From positions 1-7,109 of the forward strand of contig SLHU01000316.1 of NCBI GenBank assembly GCA_007135995.1: a stretch of 7,109 bases of DNA, in the 5' to 3' direction. Positions 1 through 5,800 of this stretch are shown here, piece by piece. How positions within the stretch are numbered: the stretch's first letter is position 1; each line of letters begins with the position of its first letter. The notes under the pieces are model-generated. The model was given only the letters and a program-made list of their open reading frames with translations. It searched no databases and had not been told where the DNA came from. The DNA comes from Clostridiales bacterium. GTDB lineage: Bacteria; Bacillota; Clostridia; Saccharofermentanales; UBA5734. The position numbers and the translations under genes were made by a program.

Positions 1-144
1 ATATGGGTGTTTATCCCTTATCAGGAAGACCCTACAGGTCTTTATCTCTTCTTTCAGGGCTCCAGACTAACAGACAGTCGCCTGGATGAGTTTCAGGGGC
101 TTTTTGGATCAGGGCTGCTTGATGATGAAGACTTCTGGCGTTGA
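1..144 (+). CDS. C-terminal end of an unidentified protein (partial)
   Basis: The first reading frame is open from base 1 to a TGA at 142-144, giving 47 residues; the start lies outside the window. The visible tail has an aromatic, hydrophobic part (residues 2-20, including WVFIPY and GLYLFF) followed by an acidic end closing in LLDDEDFWR. The two other plus-strand frames are soon closed. I do not recognise the family. It converges on the FAD oxidoreductase gene, with only four bases between the two stop codons, which is the tight packing expected of real genes. No terminator was found between them. A 6-bp hairpin (AAGACC 26-31, GGTCTT 37-42) lies inside the frame and is probably incidental. 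An open frame of this length could occur by chance, so the call is moderate. Confidence 0.5.
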   Translation: MWVFIPYQEDPTGLYLFFQGSRLTDSRLDEFQGLFGSGLLDDEDFWR

Positions 145-148
145 ACCT

Positions 149-1960
149 TCAGCTGATGTCAAACGAGAAGATATGGCAGTCATCAGCGCCCCAGGTGGCC
201 AGGGGAACCAGGCGGATGCCGGTTGTCTTCTGGTCAATCGGGATGATGACGCGGCGCTGGTAGTTGCCGTTGACTTCCTTGATCATGTGCCACTGCCCGT
301 TTTCACCCAGTGCTTCCAGACGAAAATCCCTGATCATGGTTTTCGGTACATGCGTCGGACAGGCGTTTCGCATGTAGCTTGACCGCATCGGCCGGTTATT
401 GCTGGCAAACGATTCCGGCAATGTAGTTCGGTTCAGGTCGCTGTCAAAAATGAGGCGTACCCGATTGACGGATGCGGGATGATCAATGTGTATGGTTATG
501 GTATCGCCAGGCTTTCCGGTCCAGCCATTATCCTGGTCACCAATCGGGCGATCGAAACCGTTGCGCAGTGCTTCAGCACCGGGCGTGTTTGAGGTGTACG
601 CTGCTTTCTGAGTCAAAGACGGCATTGTCCGCTGGTTGAAAGGCAGGTAGCAGTCATCGTCCATCAAGGTTTCCTTAAGACAGCTAAGATGCTGCTCGTA
701 GACGCCGCGCGGGCTCGTTTTCTCGCGGATGGCAATAGCGGCGGCCGTTCCGGCGGCCTGACCAACCGTGGCACAGGTTGCCATCACCCGTGTCGCGCTC
801 ATAGCAGTGTGCGTGACACTGATATTGCGGCCGGCAAACATCAGGTTGACGATGTTTTTTGAGTACAGGCTGCGGTAGGGGATGCCGAAGGGTGAAGGTG
901 CCGGATGGAAAATGGTTGGTTTCTCAGCGGAGCGAAAGCCGCCGGGATGGTGATCGTCCATTGTCCAGCCGCCGTAAGCGACCAAATCGGGGAAGCGTCC
1001 TTCACTGCGCACATCGTGCTGGGTCATGATGACATCACCAACATAGCGGCGTGACTCGCGCTTGCCGGGCAGCATGCCAATCCAATCGATATCAAGCAGA
1101 TCAACTGCATCGGGGTAATCACCGCTGTTCTTGATATAGTCCCAGATACCAAAGGCGATATCCTGCAGCTCGTCGCGAATCTGCTCCGTATCGGCGATGG
1201 CGTCCTGTTCGCCGCCTAGCTCAAGATACCAGAAATTTTCGCTGTCCCTGAGCGGATCAGGCTGGCGGTGGGGCAGGTTTTTCCGGGTTATCTTCTCAGC
1301 CCAGAACGGCGGGATGAAGATCCGTTTTTTCTCATATTCACGTGTCTGGATCAGGCAGCTCATGCCCATGGTTTTCTGGTCGGGCTGTTCAGGCGCGATA
1401 TCCTCGCCAAACTCGCCGCGTCCCTCGCGTCCGTGCCGGTACGCGGCGCCGGTCAGCGGTGCCAGTATGCTGTCGCCGGAGCAATCCAGGAAAATATCTG
1501 CCCGGACCAGGTGAAAGGTCTGGGTGGTCATCTGCCATCCCCTGACGGCAACTATTCGATCTTCTTCCATGTCGGCATCAAGACAGGTACAGTTAAGCAG
1601 GTAATCCAGGTTTTTCTCGAAGCGAACCTTTTCGTGCAAAATGCTGTCCCAGATCGAATAATTCTGGTAAGGATTGCGGTAGTAATTCTCCAGCATGATC
1701 TCCTCGACCAGGCCGGTCTCACGGTTGTTTTCACCGTGAGCGCCGCAAACCCACATGCGGACCTCTGAAGACGCGTTGCCGCCGAACATCGGGCGCTCCT
1801 GCATAATCAGGACACGTGCTCCGCGGCGTGCTGCTGAAACGGCTGCACAAAGGCCGGCCAGACCGCCGCCGACGACACAGATATCGGCTTCATGGGTAAT
1901 GGTTTTCAAACCAGAACCGCCGGATGCGGGATGAATGTTGCTTGTCGGGTGATTTTTCAT
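149..1960 (-). CDS. FAD-dependent oxidoreductase (FAD_oxidored type) with C-terminal beta-sandwich-like domain
   Basis: The protein is 603 residues when started at ATG 1960, which has AGAGGAG (1975-1969) eight bases upstream. A longer start at 1984 would add eight residues but lacks such a site. The N-terminal FAD-binding Rossmann motif is VVGGGLAGLCAA (29-40), followed by an acidic residue E55 after the second strand. MFGGNASSEVRMW (58-70) and the late LMFAGRNISVTHTAMSATR (373-391) with GQAAGTAAA (400-408) are characteristic of the FAD_oxidored family (Pfam PF12831), which covers many poorly characterised flavoenzymes. A second region, LDCSGDS (158-164), fits the family core. Residues 478-603, rich in beta-type sequence with GDTITIHID and a closing IFSFDIS, look like an appended discoidin-like or carbohydrate-binding-like module (inference). 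There is no signal peptide, so it is presumably cytoplasmic. It is divergent from the LacI gene across 207 bp and may be controlled by it. The family supports a redox reaction, but the substrate is unknown. Confidence 0.9.
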   Translation of the reverse strand: MKNHPTSNIHPASGGSGLKTITHEADICVVGGGLAGLCAAVSAARRGARVLIMQERPMFGGNASSEVRMWVCGAHGENNRETGLVEEIMLENYYRNPYQNYSIWDSILHEKVRFEKNLDYLLNCTCLDADMEEDRIVAVRGWQMTTQTFHLVRADIFLDCSGDSILAPLTGAAYRHGREGRGEFGEDIAPEQPDQKTMGMSCLIQTREYEKKRIFIPPFWAEKITRKNLPHRQPDPLRDSENFWYLELGGEQDAIADTEQIRDELQDIAFGIWDYIKNSGDYPDAVDLLDIDWIGMLPGKRESRRYVGDVIMTQHDVRSEGRFPDLVAYGGWTMDDHHPGGFRSAEKPTIFHPAPSPFGIPYRSLYSKNIVNLMFAGRNISVTHTAMSATRVMATCATVGQAAGTAAAIAIREKTSPRGVYEQHLSCLKETLMDDDCYLPFNQRTMPSLTQKAAYTSNTPGAEALRNGFDRPIGDQDNGWTGKPGDTITIHIDHPASVNRVRLIFDSDLNRTTLPESFASNNRPMRSSYMRNACPTHVPKTMIRDFRLEALGENGQWHMIKEVNGNYQRRVIIPIDQKTTGIRLVPLATWGADDCHIFSFDIS

Positions 1961-1984
1961 AAGATCAACTCCTCTGCTACACAT

Positions 1985-1993
1985 ATTTTATCA
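1985..1993 (-). promoter_or_regulatory. Possible extended -10 promoter for the FAD oxidoreductase gene
   Basis: Read on the minus strand, 1993 to 1985 is TGATAAAAT, an extended -10 form (TG, one base, TAAAAT). I see no good -35 hexamer 16-18 bases further upstream. Transcription would start near 1978, leaving a leader of about 18 bases that barely includes the AGAGGAG ribosome binding site, so another start further upstream remains possible. Because the gene is divergent from its neighbour, its promoter must lie somewhere between 1961 and about 2130. Confidence 0.3.
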
Positions 1994-2090
1994 GATTTTC
2001 AGGCAGCGACGGGCACGATGTGCTGAATCAAGCTGAGTTATTTTAAAAAGTCCGGCGTTCTGGCCAGCAGAATGCAGCGGTTTCGGGTTT

Positions 2091-2106
2091 CCTGTCGCTT
2101 GACAGG
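2091..2106. promoter_or_regulatory. Perfect inverted repeat overlapping the -35 of the LacI-gene promoter
   Basis: CCTGTC (2091-2096) and GACAGG (2101-2106) are perfect inverted copies separated by GCTT. The right arm contains most of the TTGACA -35 hexamer (2099-2104). It could be a second regulator site or simply follow from the -35 sequence; six-base arms are short enough to be chance. Confidence 0.35.
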
Positions 2107-2127
2107 TTCAGCCAGACAGCATAAAAT
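2099..2127 (+). promoter_or_regulatory. Sigma-A-type promoter of the LacI-family gene
   Basis: TTGACA (2099-2104) matches the -35 consensus exactly, and TAAAAT (2122-2127) matches the -10 at five of six positions, with an ideal 17-base spacer. Transcription would start near 2134, inside the palindrome 2131-2154, and run into the LacI gene starting at 2168. This is the best promoter in the window. Confidence 0.75.
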
Positions 2128-2130
2128 ATA

Positions 2131-2154
2131 ACAAGGTGAAACGTTTCGCTTTGT
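2131..2154. promoter_or_regulatory. LacI-family operator palindrome at the transcription start
   Basis: The core GAAACGTTTC (2138-2147) is a perfect 10-bp palindrome centred on CG, as is usual for LacI-family operators, where the hinge-helix leucine intercalates at the central CG step. The symmetry extends outward to ACAA (2131-2134) and TTGT (2151-2154), so that 10 of 12 base pairs across 24 bp are symmetric; the mismatches are 2135/2150 and 2137/2148. It overlaps the predicted +1 and ends 13 bases before the regulator start codon. This suggests that the LacI-family protein represses its own gene and perhaps the divergent FAD gene (inference). Confidence 0.7.
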
Positions 2155-2167
2155 GATGGAGGACACC

Positions 2168-3175
2168 ATGGCTGCTACAATGAAAGACATTGCCCGGCTC
2201 ACAGGTTTATCGCTGGCGACCATTTCGAAGTATCTGAATGGCGGTCATGTTCTGCCTGCCAATCAGCAGGCCATTGATCAGGCAATTCATCAACTGGGTT
2301 ATACGGTTAACTCTGTAGCAAGAAGTCTGAAAACGCGCCGCAGCATGACCATAGGCGTCCTGATCCCCCATCTTGAAAATGTCTTTTCCACCAGTATTAT
2401 TTCTGAGCTTGAAGATAAACTGCATCAGATTGGCTATAGTACGATTATTTGTGATTATCATCATGACCCTGCGCTTGAGGCGGAAAAACTGGGTTTTCTC
2501 ACGGACCGGCAGATTGACGGGCTGGTGATGATGCCGCTGTCAGGATGTCGGGAGGCACTCGCGAAATTGAAAGAACGCCAAATCCCTGTTGTGCTGATCG
2601 ACCGGCCGGTGGAGGGCCTGGATTGTGATGCTGTGCTGGTTAAAAACAGAAAAGCCAGTTTCCAGGCAGTCAGCAGGCTGGCTGAAGCAGGTCATGAGCG
2701 CATCGCGGTTATCTGCGGTCCGCAAGGTGTTTATACAGCCGATGAGCGATTGTATGGATACAAGGATGCGCTGACGCATTATCGGATCAAGATTGACGAA
2801 GATTTGATTCAGTATGGTCATTACGACACTGAGAGCGGCTATACCCTGACCGCCAGGCTGCTTGACAGGCAAAAGCCGCCGACAGCTGTTTTTGTGACGA
2901 ATCATGAAATGACTTACGGGGCTGTGCTTGCGGTTCATGAGCGAGACCTGCTCATGCCTGATCAGCTGTCTCTGATTGGTTTTGATCATCAGCTGCTCAA
3001 CCAGGTTCTGCGGCCAAAACTGGCGGTTGTCATGCAGCCGCTGAAGCAGATCGGGCATACAGTCGCAGAACTGCTTTTGAACAGATTGACGGGTCGTGAT
3101 CACCAGTGTCCGGCACAAGTACGGTACCTGGATGCGGTCTGGCAAAACGGTGGTTCATACGGTCCGCTCAGCTGA
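2168..3175 (+). CDS. LacI-family transcriptional repressor
   Basis: This 335-residue protein has the usual LacI-family length. The helix-turn-helix is at residues 5-24 (MKDIARLTGLSLATISKYLN), followed by the hinge helix with ARSLK (51-55), where Leu54 would enter the minor groove. Residues 61-325 form the periplasmic-binding-protein-like effector domain: TIGVLIPHLEN, DGLVMMP (117-123), LIDRP (143-147), AGHERIAVICGP (174-185), ERLYGYKDA (193-201), IGFDHQ (270-275) and the closing QIGHTVAELLL helix (294-304). Asp145, Arg194, Asn245 and Asp273 sit where family members usually contact a sugar ligand. I chose ATG 2168 over the in-frame GTG 2153 or ATG 2156 because GGAGG (2158-2162) precedes it by five bases, and the earlier starts would lie in the operator. 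The effector is probably a sugar or related metabolite, but which one is not shown. Likely targets are its own gene and the adjacent oxidoreductases. Confidence 0.93.
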   Translation: MAATMKDIARLTGLSLATISKYLNGGHVLPANQQAIDQAIHQLGYTVNSVARSLKTRRSMTIGVLIPHLENVFSTSIISELEDKLHQIGYSTIICDYHHDPALEAEKLGFLTDRQIDGLVMMPLSGCREALAKLKERQIPVVLIDRPVEGLDCDAVLVKNRKASFQAVSRLAEAGHERIAVICGPQGVYTADERLYGYKDALTHYRIKIDEDLIQYGHYDTESGYTLTARLLDRQKPPTAVFVTNHEMTYGAVLAVHERDLLMPDQLSLIGFDHQLLNQVLRPKLAVVMQPLKQIGHTVAELLLNRLTGRDHQCPAQVRYLDAVWQNGGSYGPLS

Positions 3176-3275
3176 CGAGCGCTTAAACATGCAGAAAACG
3201 AGCCTCTGCAGCAGCTGCGATACAGTTTCCCTTCAATCTGGCTGTGACGGAGCAGCGTACGCTGTGCAAGAAAAG

Positions 3276-3313
3276 ACAGTTGGCCTGCTGTGCGGGAAAA
3301 ACAGTTGGCCTGC
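3276..3313 (+). repeat. Direct repeat of 13 bp with 25-bp period
   Basis: ACAGTTGGCCTGC occurs at 3276-3288 and again, identical, at 3301-3313. Each copy is preceded by an A-rich stretch (GAAAAG and GGAAAA). It lies in the 222-bp gap between the LacI gene and the first aldo/keto reductase, just upstream of that gene's promoter. It may be a small duplication or a pair of protein-binding sites about 2.4 helical turns apart. No open frame in the gap is convincing. Confidence 0.6.
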
Positions 3314-3328
3314 CACAATCAAAATGGT

Positions 3329-3356
3329 TTGAAAACTTCAGCCCGCTTTATATAAA
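3329..3356 (+). promoter_or_regulatory. Probable promoter of the first aldo/keto reductase gene
   Basis: TTGAAA (3329-3334) and TATAAA (3351-3356) form sigma-A-like -35 and -10 elements with a 16-base spacer in a locally AT-rich stretch. The start would be near 3363, about 35 bases before ATG 3398. This suggests the aldo/keto reductase is transcribed on its own rather than only by read-through from the LacI gene. Confidence 0.5.
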
Positions 3357-3372
3357 CAGTGTTTGCCGGGCT
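3340..3372. promoter_or_regulatory. Inverted repeat spanning the -10 and start region
   Basis: AGCCCG (3340-3345) and CGGGCT (3367-3372) are perfect inverted copies 21 bases apart, flanking the TATAAA -10. The right arm is followed by an A run, not a T run, so it is not a terminator for plus-strand transcription. The spacing between arm centres (27 bp) is close to two and a half helical turns. It may be a regulator site around the promoter, or chance. Confidence 0.3.
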
Positions 3373-3397
3373 AAAAAACATTAAGAGAGGTGACGAT

Positions 3398-4396
3398 ATG
3401 CAGATTCCAGTAAAATATTTAAGAAATGGTGATCCGATACCAGGGATCGGATTAGGGACATTTGGCTCCGATCGATATGATCCGCCAACGGTATCTGACG
3501 CGGTGCGCAAAGCGATTGACATGGGCTACAGACTCATTGACTGCGCCTCGGTTTATGGCAACGAGCATCTGATAGGGGACATTTTAAGTGAAGTCTGTCG
3601 TGACCCGGCCAACCCGGTCAGCCGTTCTGACTTGTTTGTGATATCAAAAGTCTGGAACGACAGCCACGGACACCGGGATGTTTATCTTTCCTGTATGCAG
3701 TCACTGAAAGACCTGCAGCTTGAGTATCTGGATCTTTATATTGTCCACTGGCCCTTTCCGAACTTTCATCCCAAAGGCGCACCGCCTGATTATCATCATC
3801 CGGACGCGAGGCCTTATATACATGAGCGCTTTATGGAAACCTGGCGGCAGATGGAACGTTTGCAGCAGGCCGGGTTTGTCAGGCACATCGGCACATCGAA
3901 CATGACCCTCCCCAAACTGGAAAAGCTGGTTCAGGACTGTGTGATTATGCCAAGCGCCAACGAAATGGAACTGCATCCGACATTTCAGCAGCCAGATCTG
4001 TTTGATTATTGCCGCAAGCTGAATATTCTGCCTGTCGGATACAGCCCGCTGGGTTCGCCGTCACGTCCGGAACGTGATAAGACACCCGATGACCTGGTGG
4101 ATATGGAACAGGCGGCAGTTGTCAGCATCGCGAATAAGCACGGCTTGCATCCGGCGCAGGTTTGTCTGAAATGGGCAGTGCAAAGAGGGCAGGTGCCTAT
4201 TCCGTTTTCCGTAAAGGAAAAACAGCTTTTGTCTAATCTGGCTGCAGTGTCCGGTGAACCGCTCAGTGATGAGGAAATGAACAGCCTGAAAGCGGTCAAT
4301 TGTGATAACCGCCTGATCAAAGGTCAGGTTTTCCTCTGGGATGGCGCGAAGGACTGGCGTGATCTTTGGGACCTGAATGGCCAGATCACAAGCTGA
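3398..4396 (+). CDS. Aldo/keto reductase (tetrad type)
   Basis: The protein has 332 residues and a (beta/alpha)8 aldo/keto reductase layout. The catalytic tetrad is complete: Asp48 and Tyr53 in IDCASVYGNE, Lys84 in VISKVWND, and His117 in LYIVHWPFP. Later family marks are GTSNMT (165-170), ANEMELHPT (187-195) and GYSPLGSP (214-221). It should interconvert an aldehyde or ketone and an alcohol using a nicotinamide cofactor in the cytoplasm. In the nucleotide loop PIPFSVKEKQLLSN (267-280), the Lys and Arg that normally bind the NADP 2'-phosphate are Phe270 and Gln276, which points to NAD(H) or altered preference (inference). ATG 3398 was chosen because GAGAGG (3385-3390) lies seven bases upstream; an in-frame GTG at 3359 has no such site. 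The next gene begins 167 bases later in the same direction. Substrate unknown; a sugar or polyol fits the LacI context. Confidence 0.92.
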   Translation: MQIPVKYLRNGDPIPGIGLGTFGSDRYDPPTVSDAVRKAIDMGYRLIDCASVYGNEHLIGDILSEVCRDPANPVSRSDLFVISKVWNDSHGHRDVYLSCMQSLKDLQLEYLDLYIVHWPFPNFHPKGAPPDYHHPDARPYIHERFMETWRQMERLQQAGFVRHIGTSNMTLPKLEKLVQDCVIMPSANEMELHPTFQQPDLFDYCRKLNILPVGYSPLGSPSRPERDKTPDDLVDMEQAAVVSIANKHGLHPAQVCLKWAVQRGQVPIPFSVKEKQLLSNLAAVSGEPLSDEEMNSLKAVNCDNRLIKGQVFLWDGAKDWRDLWDLNGQITS

Positions 4397-4507
4397 CAGT
4401 CAACAGGGCCAGACAAACAATTAACAGCTGGCGTTTATATGTGCTGATATGTGCCGATTAAATGAATGAGGATCCGTTAAAAAATATCGCAGATGCCATT
4501 TTCACCG

Positions 4508-4534
4508 GCCCGGTGTCAACAAGGCAAACCGGGC
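4508..4534 (+). other. GC-rich inverted repeat in the leader of the dehydrogenase gene
   Basis: GCCCGGT (4508-4514) and ACCGGGC (4528-4534) pair perfectly over seven bases with a 13-base loop, 16 bases before the ribosome binding site AGAGGAG (4551-4557). No T run follows, so an ordinary terminator is unlikely. It may form an RNA hairpin in the leader or be a binding site. The 4397-4563 gap otherwise shows only a weak promoter candidate (TTAACA 4421-4426, TGATAT 4445-4450, 18-base spacer) and ATATGTGC repeated at 4437-4444 and 4447-4454. Confidence 0.4.
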
Positions 4535-4563
4535 AGCAAAGAAAAACACGAGAGGAGCATATT

Positions 4564-5631
4564 ATGATGATTGACAAAACAATGAAGGCGGCCTATCTGC
4601 CGGGAGACAGCAGTGTCCTGATCAAGGAAGTTGCAGTGCCGGAGCCCGGACACGGCCAGGTGCTGATCCGGACAAAATCATCAACCATCTGCGGCAGTGA
4701 TATCCGCGCGATTTATCGAGAGCATGTCGGGAAAGGTCCGGAAGGATACCAGAACAAAATCGCTGGTCATGAACCGGCAGGGCAAATTGTAAAATGCGGA
4801 CCCGGCATGCGCCGGTTCAAAGAAGGTGACCGGGTCGTTCTGTACCATATATCCGGATGCGGGTTATGCATGGATTGCCGGCAGGGCTATATGATCAGCT
4901 GTACCAGCGACCTGCGGGCGGCTTACGGCTGGCAGCGTGACGGCGGTATGGCGCCTTATATTCTGGCAGAGGAAAAAGACTGTATCCCCCTGCCGGAAGA
5001 ACTGACTTATACCGACGGTGCTCAGGTTGCCTGCGGTTTTGGCACCGTCTATGAAGGGCTGGAAAAAATTGGGATTTCGGGTAATGACGCTGTTCTGGTT
5101 GTTGGTCTGGGACCGGTAGGCCTGGCAACGATGATGATGGCCAGAGCGATGGGTGCTGAAAAAGTATTTGGTGTGGATATCACGCAGGAACGCTGCCGGC
5201 TGGCCATGGATAAAGGCCTGGCAGATAAAGCGGTTGTTTCAGGTGAAGACACACTAGATCAAATACTGGCATGGACGGATGGCCGCGGTGTTGAGCGGGC
5301 AATTGACTGTTCAGGGCATGCCGACGGACGGAGCCTGGCGATTAAAGCGACCCGCAAATGGGGCCGGATTGCTTTTGTTGGCGAAGGCGGGTCTGTGACG
5401 TTCAACCCCAGCCCCGATATTATTCATGACCAGAAAACTATTTACGGTTCCTGGGTCACGAGTACCTGGAAGATGGAAGAGCTGGTATCCAAGCTTGTGC
5501 GGTGGAAGATTCATCCTGAAGATCTGGTCACCCATCGCTTTACGCTCGACCAGGCAGATGAAGCGTACCGCCTGATGGCAGAAGGCCGCTGCGGCAAGGT
5601 CGCCATTGTGTTTGATGAAGAAATCCAGTAG
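4564..5631 (+). CDS. Zinc-dependent medium-chain alcohol/polyol dehydrogenase
   Basis: A 355-residue medium-chain dehydrogenase/reductase. The catalytic zinc ligands are likely Cys43 (in STICGSD), His69 followed by Glu70 (AGHEPAG), and Cys157 (VACGFGT), as in classical zinc ADHs. Structural-zinc cysteines are 99, 102, 105 and 113 in [16 protein letters not shown]. The Rossmann motif GLGPVG (181-186) is followed by VFGVD, and Asp205 at the end of the second strand favours NAD(H). The C-terminus ([20 protein letters not shown]) is typical for the family. It should reversibly oxidise a secondary alcohol, sugar or polyol in the cytoplasm. ATG 4564 has AGAGGAG six bases upstream; an in-frame ATG 34 codons earlier would add a non-conserved tail and lacks a binding site. 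ATG 4567 is an equally plausible neighbour. It lies co-directional with the preceding aldo/keto reductase and may be co-transcribed. It resembles sorbitol/threonine-dehydrogenase-like MDRs, but the exact substrate is unknown. Confidence 0.93.
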   Translation: MMIDKTMKAAYLPGDSSVLIKEVAVPEPGHGQVLIRTKSSTICGSDIRAIYREHVGKGPEGYQNKIAGHEPAGQIVKCGPGMRRFKEGDRVVLYHISGCGLCMDCRQGYMISCTSDLRAAYGWQRDGGMAPYILAEEKDCIPLPEELTYTDGAQVACGFGTVYEGLEKIGISGNDAVLVVGLGPVGLATMMMARAMGAEKVFGVDITQERCRLAMDKGLADKAVVSGEDTLDQILAWTDGRGVERAIDCSGHADGRSLAIKATRKWGRIAFVGEGGSVTFNPSPDIIHDQKTIYGSWVTSTWKMEELVSKLVRWKIHPEDLVTHRFTLDQADEAYRLMAEGRCGKVAIVFDEEIQ

Positions 5632-5657
5632 GATACTCTGCCTCTTTTACGAACAAG

Positions 5658-5735
5658 ACACACCCTGAAAAAGCAGATCGCATCATTGAGATAAAGGACG
5701 GACGGATCGAGATGGATGTTGGGACGAAGGCATAA
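5658..5735 (+). pseudogene. Probable C-terminal remnant of an ABC-transporter ATPase
   Basis: In one plus-strand frame, 5658-5732 reads THPEKADRIIEIKDGRIEMD and then VGTKA, with TAA at 5733-5735. The string after the H-loop histidine in ABC ATPases is typically of the form TH, a few residues, ADRIIxIKDGRI, and then the C-terminus a few residues later, so the match is specific even though it is short. Three or four residues seem to be missing between TH and KADR. Nothing upstream in the frame resembles an ATPase: it runs directly into the end of the dehydrogenase gene in another frame, with no Walker or signature motif. It is therefore read as a leftover of a deleted transporter gene. Chance similarity cannot be excluded. 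Confidence 0.45.
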
Positions 5736-5751
5736 TCTCGCTGCCCGTCCT
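5695..5751 (+). other. Long imperfect stem-loop after the dehydrogenase gene
   Basis: AGGACGG (5695-5701) pairs with CCGTCCT (5745-5751), and CGAGAT (5708-5713) with ATCTCG (5735-5740): 13 base pairs with a 6/4 internal loop and a 21-base terminal loop. A second GACGG (5701-5705) offers an alternative register. It starts 63 bases after the dehydrogenase stop and is not followed by a T run, so it may act as a 3' mRNA structure rather than a standard terminator. It overlaps the ABC-ATPase remnant. Confidence 0.4.
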
Positions 5752-5800
5752 GAACGCTTTGCTAGAATCAGCATAAATTCAAGCATCAACATGATAGCCG

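Noticed and set aside
1197..1768. Plus-strand open frames of 105 and 166 codons inside the FAD gene
   Set aside because: They lie opposite a well-supported flavoenzyme gene with family motifs throughout, and their translations show no recognisable domain.
2540..3145. Minus-strand 201-codon open frame opposite the LacI gene
   Set aside because: It is antisense to a clear LacI-family domain; it has no good ribosome binding site and no recognisable motifs.
3189..3332. Possible 47-residue Cys-containing peptide in the gap after the LacI gene
   Set aside because: Only a weak purine stretch precedes the ATG, the end of the frame runs through the direct repeat, and there is no recognisable motif.
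4399..4525. Near-identical GTCAACARGGC at 4399-4409 and 4515-4525
   Set aside because: Eleven bases with one mismatch and no extension on either side; likely coincidence.
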